From Byssochlamys sp. IMV 00236 (lineage: Eukaryota > Ascomycota > Eurotiomycetes > Eurotiales > Thermoascaceae), in the NCBI GenBank assembly GCA_001931875.2, contig MSJH02000375.1, forward strand, positions 1 to 36,501: DNA of 36,501 bases, given 5' to 3'. Both the position numbers and the translations under genes were made by a program. Shown here one piece after another: positions 29,678 to 36,501 of this stretch; positions within the stretch are counted from its first letter, which is position 1, and each line of letters opens with the position of its first letter. The notes beneath the pieces are model-generated. The model saw only the letters and a program-made list of their open reading frames with translations, did no database searches and was not told the DNA's origin.

Positions 29678-32257
29678 TTATTGCTGACAAAGCTTTTCGC
29701 ATAAAAGACTAGTCTAAATAAAAAAAAAAACAATCATTATTACCTTCTATGGAAATGTATTCTTTCTTACCTCATCTACAAGTTCTTTAGGTTCTGTCAA
29801 TATATTTACACTATCATCATCCAAGGGCAAATGAATTCGTTTCCGCTTTGATCTGGTCTGTCTTGACCTACTATCTAAAACACCCGTTCGCACTGGATCT
29901 AGCATGAGTCGAATCGCGGGTATATATTCTGTCATTATCACATCGTGTCGATACATCATTCGAAGTGGCAAAATCTTTTCAATAGCTTCTACGTCTACCT
30001 CATAAGTTCGCTGTCTAGCGTCCTCCAGTTCATCCCAAAGGCTTTCATTAAACTCTGTATTGTTGGATAAATGGTTTAGGACAGTAGCGTGGATCTGAAT
30101 ATCGTTTAACACACTCTCCTCTTCGTCTATGACAAGATGAGTGTACCCGATAATGGAATCATCCGTTGATGTTTGTACCTTTTTTGGAATTAGATTTATT
30201 AAAGTGTATCTTAAAAAACTTACCAGCAATCGACGTTCTCTTGATCCTGTCCAGACATCTATAAAGCCGTCATTATTTAGCGTACCAAGGATATCTTCGA
30301 GACTTTCTTGAGAGCTCTCTGCCATATCTTCGTCTTCATTGTGATGTACCACAGATTCAAAGCACTGCACGAGTCTGTAAGTGTCAACGGCTATTTTGGA
30401 AGGTATAGACCTTGATTTGAGTCCAATCATGCTCATCTGTGGTGAAATGGACAGATATGACTCAAATGGATGAGGAACACCACGATAGAGTTCGAGAGTT
30501 TGTAGCAACTGCCGCACGTCGCGTCCGATGAGGGCAGTAAGACAGACCAAATCAGCAGGATCCATTTGATAACCTTCAGCATAACACACAAGCCAGAGAT
30601 AGGGCAAGAGCTCTTCCAGCGGTGGAGGCTGAATATCAAGCACGGTTTGAAGATATAGCATCTCGAACGGAATTTGATCAGGATCTACGTGAAAAAGGTG
30701 AATTACTTTTTCTTAGCATCTTTTTTTTCAAAGCCTACCATTACACGTCATGATGATCGGACGCTTACTCTTTTGTGATAACTCTACCACAGCTGTCCAG
30801 AATCCCTTATCTTCTTCAAAGAGCAAATCGACCTCTTCCAACAAGATCAAGCTCTGCTTAGGCCCGTCTGCCGATCTGTTAAGGTTGAACTTTTTATTAT
30901 TATTATTGCCATTGTTCGACTTGCGTACAAAATTCAATAGTTGTCCCTTGCCCTGTGCTGTGTTTGTCATGCCCTTTGATGATAAGAACGGGTTAAGTCT
31001 TCGTTTCTTTTGGGGTTCTTCTGGTACATTGTTCTGAAAAGTAACGAGATGGCTCTTTGTCATTTCACCCACGGCTGAGACGACATCCTTGCCCGAACGA
31101 CGACTACCCGAGTTAATCTCAAAGATTTCATAACCTTCTTGCTCGGCTGCCGTGTGGACCAACGCGGTCTTCCCCACCCCATGGTACCCGACCAAGAGGA
31201 CCATATTGGACCGCACAGTCTCTCCCTGATGTTGCTGCCTTGCTGCCTTTTTCCTGACTGCAGCCGGCGACACGACAAAGTCGTCATCACTACTATCATC
31301 ATTTTCCTTTTTTTTCTTCATCAGACGATCAAATGCGTTTGTCTGATTTTCGTCCAAGCTCAGGCCATCCAAGAGAAGATCGTCATCCATCTCTTTCTTC
31401 TTTTTCTTGGTGTGTTTTTTGATGTTACCTTCGTCACGATAGGGTGCTGTGGCCGGTTCTATCTTCATTTGATGCAGCCAGTTCTTGAGGTAGACATGGT
31501 TGTGTTTAGCGCCGACGAGCCCGTCAACAGTTCTGGGTCTGTATTTGTCGATCCATGACTGATTGCTTTTGACGGATGGACCCAAGATCATTCGAACAAG
31601 TCGAGTGCATGACGGAAACGTGTGCCACTCTGGATAATGTCGATCGAGCCAAGCTCTGAGTTCTCGCTCACCATGTATCTTTTTCTGTTTGGTTGTCTTG
31701 TAAGATGACTGCTTTGGTTGTCTCTTTTTACTTTGAAAGCAAGGTGTTGATTTTATGAGTTGTTTGATGTGATTAGCATTTGTGACTTGATGTACTCGTG
31801 TCAGTTCGATCGCATCATCTCGTCTGATCGGTGGCCAATGGGCGTGCTTGTAGATGCTGCGATCGAGACGAGCAAACTCATGATCAAAACGACCACGGAC
31901 TGTTTTTTTACTTTTGATAGGTCCGTAAAAGTCAAACTCTTGTTCTTTGGACAGCGCTGTACTTTGTTCGTAGGGTCGTAATAACGGGTTTGAGCATTGG
32001 GATTCCAAAGGCTCTTCAGACAATAGCTTGGGTACTGTTGCAGGAGGTCGTTTAGTGATCACAAAGGGTTTTTTCTTTTCAACCTTTTCTTCTGAAATGG
32101 TTGATTCTTTCTCTTTTAGATCTTGCTGCTTTTGAGCCAACAAAAGAGTTGTCTGTCTTGTTTGTCGTCTGGATGTGTCTATGATGGGTTCTTCAGCATG
32201 AGTAGGTTTGGGTCGTCTTGGCTGAAAGAAGGGATGGAGTTTGCTTGACTCGCTCAT
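29678..32257 (-). CDS. Elg1/ATAD5-type PCNA unloader (RFC-like large subunit)
   Basis: Exons 32257-30739, 30684-30224, 30178-29771 and 29713-29678 give 807 residues. Elg1/ATAD5 with Rfc2-5 unloads PCNA from replicated DNA. Landmarks: SWIDKYRPRTVDGLVG, Walker A GYHGVGKT (357-364), the Elg1-type Walker B variant EEVD (474-477), KRPIIMTCND after it, a Lys/Asp-rich insert and a poorly conserved helical C terminus. The N terminus SSKLHPFF (4-11) looks like a PIP box. The ATG at 32257 is preferred over 32281, whose extra eight residues look like leader. The second intron (30179-30223) is 45 nt without a stop, so it can be misread as coding. The last 36-nt exon uses a strong GTAAGA donor and T-rich acceptor; without it the protein ends at 29747. 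Confidence 0.85.
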
Positions 32258-32414
32258 TGCCCAAAAAAGAAAAAGAGACACAAAAAAAGTGTGGGCGCGC
32301 GTTAATATTTATTAAGCCTATAAATTTTACGCGTTCATGCTCTCTTTAAAAAAGAGAAGGGATTATTTATATGTATGCAGCAGTGGAATTCTAATGGGTA
32401 TCGCTTTTCATTTC

Positions 32415-33502
32415 TTATGTACTTGCATTATCATCATCATCATCGTCATCGTCTGGTGTGTAGTTGGATAAGACTCTACCTATTATTTTATATTCATATT
32501 TAATTGATTTTTCGCCTTGTTCAATCATTTGACTTGTCATTTTCTTTATTGTTTGAAATAGCTCATCATCTTCTTCATCCTCGTCATCTTGACCCGTTGT
32601 CTGTTAAAGAAGGTTAGACTGTATAATAAATATAGAAATATACACTTGCGTTATTTTCTTTCATTGTGTATTGTTGTACGTGTGTAAGGATAGGATCAAC
32701 ATGGTCCGTTGTCCCCATGGTTTGCTTCTTGAGTTGTACTATTTGTTGTGCCTGTTTTTTCACTGTTTCTTCCAACATGGAATTCACTGCCAATAATGAT
32801 TTCAATGATAATTCTAGATCTTCTATCTACAGGACTAATAAGTATATGCATATTCTCTTTAAGGTATCCACTTGCCTTCCTATTTGTTCTTGCCTCATTG
32901 ACTTCATCGTCCTCTTCTTCTTCCTCTTCCTCTTCTTCCTCTTCTTCTATATCATCTTCTACATCTTTATCTGACGAATCCAAGTCATCATCCGTCTCGT
33001 ATGATTTAATCTCTTCTTTCACTAGTAACTGATCTTTGTTGAATAGGGTATGCTGTGGTTGTGGTTCAATGAATGTTTTGTTATTATTGTTAGGGGTATT
33101 AATAGGGCCCAAGACAGAACGAGCAAGACGAGGTCTAGTAGTAGTAGTAGTATCTGAAATGACAGGTATAGTAAATGATTTTGTCATCTTTTGTAATGAT
33201 GGTGGTTTATAAATCTCAACAACAGGTCTAAGTGTATTATTATTGCTAGTATTGCTAACATTGCTATTGTTGCTACTATTCGTACTTGTACTTGCATTAT
33301 ACAGATTAGGTTGTTTTTTATGAGGTGAGTATATATTGAATCCTGGCTTTTCGACAATGGTTGTTGCTGCCACTCTGGGTTTCCTTTGAGATGCCACTGA
33401 ATTAGATGATCCTGTTGAAATGATGGAAGGAGGGCCACGTTTATAACTCGGCCTAATAATGTTGGTTGCCTTGGGTTGACTTGGCTCCCTTGAAGTCTTC
33501 AT
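32415..33502 (-). CDS. Acidic coiled-coil protein of unknown function
   Basis: Exons 33502-32876, 32826-32650 and 32600-32415 give 329 residues. The family is not recognised. Residues 1-110 are basic and Ser/Asn-rich (KRGPPSIISTGSS), with a run of Asn/Ser near 75-90. Residues about 175-205 form a continuous Glu/Asp tract. Exon 2 encodes a coiled coil (LLAVNSMLEETVKKQAQQIV). The tail is again acidic, ending in a poly-Asp run. Both introns begin GCAAGT rather than GT; with GC-AG splicing the coiled-coil and acidic tail stay in frame, whereas nearby GTG donors break the frame. The basic-acidic make-up suggests a nuclear or chromatin-associated protein, which is inference. Confidence 0.62.
32895..32952. 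repeat. Trinucleotide tract coding a Glu/Asp run
   Basis: Tandem TCT/TCC (GAA/GAG/GAT on the coding strand) repeats within exon 1 of the acidic coiled-coil gene, giving about a dozen consecutive Glu residues. Likely length-variable between strains. Confidence 0.75.
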
Positions 33503-34042
33503 TATTGATAAATTATATATAAATATAAAAGAAAAATAATATAAATAATAATAAATCAGAATTTTTATTTGGAAAGGGGATCTCCATGGTTACAATGTTG
33601 TACACAACACATCAGTTGTGTCAAGGTCATATCATCAGATAGTTTTGAAGATGTCCTGTATTGATAGCACCTAGGATAATTGGTGTTACATCCAAGCAGA
33701 ATTTACACTCCTTGCCTTTCTTTTATAGAATGTCTCTCCCTTTTCTTTTTGAAAAAATGTGGCATATATGAGCATTATTTTGCCTATTCTCGACTATTTT
33801 AACCAGCACATTTCTCGTCATGGCTCTTTTTGCCACTCTACTTGTGCAGTTTTGAGATAAGCAAAGTGATGAGGCGAGTATATGCTTTTAATATCGCGTT
33901 TGATAGTAAATGCTTTGCTGACAATAGAGATCAATGATATCACAAATACGTACAAGTGAAATAGGACATTACAGGAGACACTCAAAATGGGTTACCAACA
34001 TTACTGACGTTGCTATTTCTGATTGTAAAAAAAGGGGAGTAT
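33503..34042. other. Intergenic: promoter of coiled-coil gene, 3' flank of CENP-L gene
   Basis: 540 bp between two minus-strand genes. It is A/T-rich near 33503-33560 and of mixed composition beyond. No ORF with coding character, tRNA or repeat stands out. Confidence 0.5.
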
Positions 34043-35049
34043 TTATTTTGTACTTGCTAGTTCAATTAATTCTTCAATAATCTTGACAGCGTCCGTTCTT
34101 GAAATATGACCAAACATCTATACACATGGTCAATACACACGAAATGCATTCATCATTTTCTTTATGCGTACCTTGAATTTGCCATCTCTACGTATACCCA
34201 AATTGGTCGTCGTCAGTTCATTCAAGGTCAATGCGCTCATATTTATCTTTGTGATACTAAACAAATGATCCTGCAAGGCAAAAATGAAATCTTCCTGATT
34301 TTTCAATTTCTTACACAACTTGATCACTTCCTGCGTCTTCAGTTTCACTCGGATCGTCGATAGTTCCTTCAGATGTGTCACGTATTCCAATTCAAGTGAG
34401 TGTTGAACAGCTCGCATGGGCACTATAGTCATGAATGAGTACAAGTATATAAATAATAGAGATATCTAACCCTTGACAACTTCATCTTCCAAAGGCGCCA
34501 GATCAAACAATGTACTGACCCATGTCCTGATGATACTATGAAAAGTAGGCGCAGGAACCAAAAGATCATCAAATTGACATTGATAGCTCTTTTTGAACCA
34601 TTCGAGTACTTCAGTCGCAATGATCGTCTTGGATCGGTAAAGCATCAATGGAAAATAAGTGAATACGTTTTCTGTGGATGCAACGGTGGCAGGAATAAGA
34701 ATAAATAGGTGATGAGTGTCTTTGGCGTCATTGGCTAATCGTAAGGTGATCTTGACTCGGATCGGATTCAACTGGAGTTCGGGTATAGATAATGTGTCAA
34801 AACGAAGATTGATCAGTTCACCTCGTGCATTCTCTTTAGCTTTTCGGCCATGGATCGATAGTTGAAGACCAGAAGCTAGATGAATGGCTAAACTGGTCGT
34901 TTTGGCTGAATGGGATTCACGATCAAAATGATAAAATGGTGAACATCGGACGAGATTAAATGACTTGTTGGCCAATTCAACTGTATAATTCTTAAGTTGT
35001 TTATTCCTTTTCTTTCTTTCTTTCTTTCTTACTTACCAAGGCCGTCCAT
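34043..35049 (-). CDS. Kinetochore protein CENP-L/Fta1-like
   Basis: Exons 35049-35037, 34980-34471, 34422-34172 and 34117-34043 give 282 residues. CENP-L (Fta1 in fission yeast, Iml3 in budding yeast) pairs with CENP-N in the constitutive centromere network (CCAN). The family pattern recalled from human CENP-L fits along the whole protein: FNLVRCSPFYHFD near the start, a middle FTYFPLMLYRSKTIIATEVL followed by WFKKSYQCQFDDL, then LEYVTHLKELSTIRVKL, and a terminal RRDGKFK joined by splicing to MFGHISRTDAVKIIEELIEL. Intron 1 contains a TTTC microsatellite. A perfect TCACGTGA lies 55 bp upstream of the start. The start codon gives a very short first exon (13 nt); an earlier start is possible. 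Confidence 0.78.
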
Positions 35050-35103
35050 TGAAAAAGACAGTCTATTACCTTCTTTGAACGCACAGACTAGGAAAATAGC
35101 AAG

Positions 35104-35111
35104 TCACGTGA
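35104..35111. promoter_or_regulatory. E-box palindrome TCACGTGA
   Basis: A perfect 8-bp palindrome with CACGTG core, 55 bp upstream of the CENP-L-like start codon. It matches the consensus of bHLH factors such as Cbf1/USF. Function is not shown by sequence alone. Confidence 0.4.
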
Positions 35112-35163
35112 ATATGCTCTCAAAATCACCTTATTTTTTCTTTTGGTGTAACAGAATGTCAAT

Positions 35164-36271
35164 TTATTGAAAAGAATTTTTACAAATGAACCGAGGCATA
35201 TCAAGGAATGATAAAGGAGAGCATACATCGTTCTCTTGTTGTTGTTGTTGTTGTTGTTGTTGGGCCATCTTTTCTTGCCTAGCAATGGATCTAGAGTATC
35301 TTAGACCACACGCATTGCATAAACTATAAATATATAAAGTCAGTTTTGGGGATGAGGATAGTAATAAACTTACGTTTTATGTCCACTGGGGCCTCTTCTC
35401 CATTCAGGGCTAGATTGAGTACCGCAACTTTGACATTTGTAAGTAGCAGTGACCAAGTCTTCAACAGACATAAATTTTTGATTGTATTTTGAAGGCTTCT
35501 TTGTAGTAAACTTGGGTATCTTGGGCGTAGATCTGCTTGATATAAGCCATTGTTTCTAAATGAATTGTATAAATTACCTTTTGGTGATAATGAATGATAG
35601 GCTACCATAGTCAATGCATAAACTCTGAAGACATAAGCCACTTGGTGTCAACTTGGGAGGCTGCTGTACACAACGGAAGCAGGATACAATGCTTGGTGAT
35701 ACAGCCGGACGGTCATCTAGGCTCATTTCGTTGGGATAGTGATCGGGCCATGACATGATGACCGATTGTGTTTGATTGTCCAGAACGTGAAATATTCTTT
35801 CTTGTGTATGGTGAGGATGATTTTCAAATGCTTGTATTAGACATTCACGTTGTGTGGTTGAACATGTCGTTCCACATATTGAGTCTATGATGTCCGTATG
35901 AGTTGAGGATGATGTTACCATAGCTACTGTTACCTTTTTCTTGGTGAAAGAATGCTAATGCCAAGTCGTCTGTGGCTACATACATGATAATATCCACAAT
36001 GATCCATGAATAATAATTGTTTACATAATCTCTGAGTCGACATCTACTTTATGTTAATAACTTGTTCTTCAATAAAAAGATATTATAACCTTGTCACTGA
36101 TCCTGCTAATAATTTTGATTTTATAAATTGACAAAGATCTTTTTTAGCCAAAGTTATTTCTTCAGGATGAATAAGATCAAATAATGAAATTCCATTCAAT
36201 TTCATATCGAACGAATTATAAATAAACTTTAATTTATGATGACTTAGTATTGCCCACATACACGCGTTCAT
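35164..36271 (-). CDS. White-collar-type PAS and GATA zinc-finger transcription factor
   Basis: Exons 36271-36090, 36046-35934, 35884-35578, 35535-35374 and 35323-35164 give 307 residues. White-collar proteins work in fungal light signalling. The N terminus is a PAS-type domain (LKFIYNSFDMKLNGISLFDL, HPEEITLAKKDL, LLAGSVT), then a second conserved block (VDIIMYVATDDLALAFFHQE ... RIFHVLDNQTQSVIMSWP). A GATA finger of the Cx2Cx18Cx2C type used by WC-1/WC-2 follows: Cys235, 238, 257, 260, with SPEWRRGPSG and LCNACGLRYSRS. Nine glutamines follow. The flavin-binding LOV motif (GRNCRFLQ type) is absent, so it is not a photoreceptor itself. Intron 2 is taken as 49 nt and intron 3 as 42 nt to hold the frame; these are the least certain joins. 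Confidence 0.78.
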
Positions 36272-36470
36272 CTCTCAAAGTTTATTTTTAAAAAAAGAAA
36301 AAAAAAAAAGAAAGGGGGAAAAAAAAGAAAAAGGGAAAGTTAAAAAAAAAATGATTTATTACCATGGAAACAACTTTAACATTTGTGAAAGATAATAAAG
36401 AGAGACAAAAAAAAAACTCCCTTAAATTTATTTTTTTCTTCTTAATTGCAAACATTGTGCATCCAAATAA

Positions 36471-36501
<31 letters not shown>
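36272..36501. promoter_or_regulatory. Upstream region of the PAS/GATA gene
   Basis: 230 bp of very A/T-rich DNA upstream of the PAS/GATA start, mostly A/G on the plus strand (T/C leader on the coding strand). No start of another gene is seen before the window ends. Confidence 0.4.
36476..36501. repeat. Poly(T) tract at window end
   Basis: 26 T in a row reach the last base, so true length is unknown. Confidence 0.9.

Noticed and set aside
29747..29770. Elg1 ending with VRKNTFP at 29747
   Set aside because: The sequence at that point is a strong GTAAGA donor and a T-rich acceptor follows at 29714; kept as the alternative end.
32696..32875. Continuation of the acidic protein straight through the first intron (reading RSRIIIEIIIGSEF)
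   Set aside because: The alternative frame after GC-AG splicing gives a regular coiled coil and acidic tail; the read-through frame looks shifted.
1..36501. tRNA genes, CRISPR arrays, insertion sequences, phage genes
   Set aside because: No cloverleaf, direct-repeat array or transposase motif was recognised; by-eye screening could miss a diverged tRNA with an intron.

Overview
This 36.5 kb window is nuclear DNA of a filamentous fungus, most likely a mucoralean (Mucoromycota). The DNA is AT-rich and genes sit tightly on both strands. Introns are mostly 42-65 nt with GTAAGN/GTATNN donors and CTAAY-like branch sites. Many start codons follow long pyrimidine (T/CT) leaders. The protein set combines typical fungal genes (Mga2/Spt23, Pho85-type cyclin, PAS/GATA factor, HIS2) with families usually thought of as animal or plant (EHD ATPase, CCNDBP1, ELM1). 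No phage, plasmid, CRISPR or intact transposon is seen. I find one U2 snRNA gene, 21 protein genes and one or two eroded coding relics. Exon models were built by eye from splice consensus, frame continuity and remembered family motifs; no searches were run.

Region 1 (1-4.3 kb): U2 snRNA, then three membrane-traffic genes: an EHD-type ATPase, a YIPF6/Yip4 Golgi membrane protein (convergent with EHD) and the TRAPP subunit Trs33/TRAPPC6 (divergent from YIPF6). Region 2 (4.3-11.7 kb): a Kelch-BTB protein, a gene-poor stretch, an F-box protein, a decayed coding region and a HeH/LEM inner-nuclear-membrane protein. Region 3 (11.9-18.1 kb): a leucine-rich-repeat protein with a C-terminal zinc motif, a mitochondrial flavin-reductase-like fusion, an alpha-arrestin, EMC6 and a Pcl-type cyclin. 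Region 4 (18.4-22.6 kb): the ER-anchored transcription factor Mga2/Spt23 and 2-hydroxyacyl-CoA lyase. Region 5 (22.7-26.4 kb): an ELM1-like protein sharing an 88-bp divergent promoter with histidinol phosphatase, then a CCNDBP1-like protein. Region 6 (26.4-36.3 kb, all minus strand): a LIM-RhoGAP, the Elg1/ATAD5 clamp unloader, an acidic coiled-coil protein with two GC-AG introns, a CENP-L/Fta1 kinetochore protein and a white-collar-type PAS/GATA factor.

The genes form no pathway cluster. The nearest to a theme is the trafficking trio at the left end, where the YIPF6 protein carries an NPF-acidic motif of the type bound by the EH domain of its convergent neighbour. The strongest leads are this EHD/YIPF6 pairing, the perfect mutually exclusive IIa/IIc stems of U2, the paired GC-AG introns, the eroded gene near 9.2-9.9 kb, and the CENP-L and ELM1 homologues.
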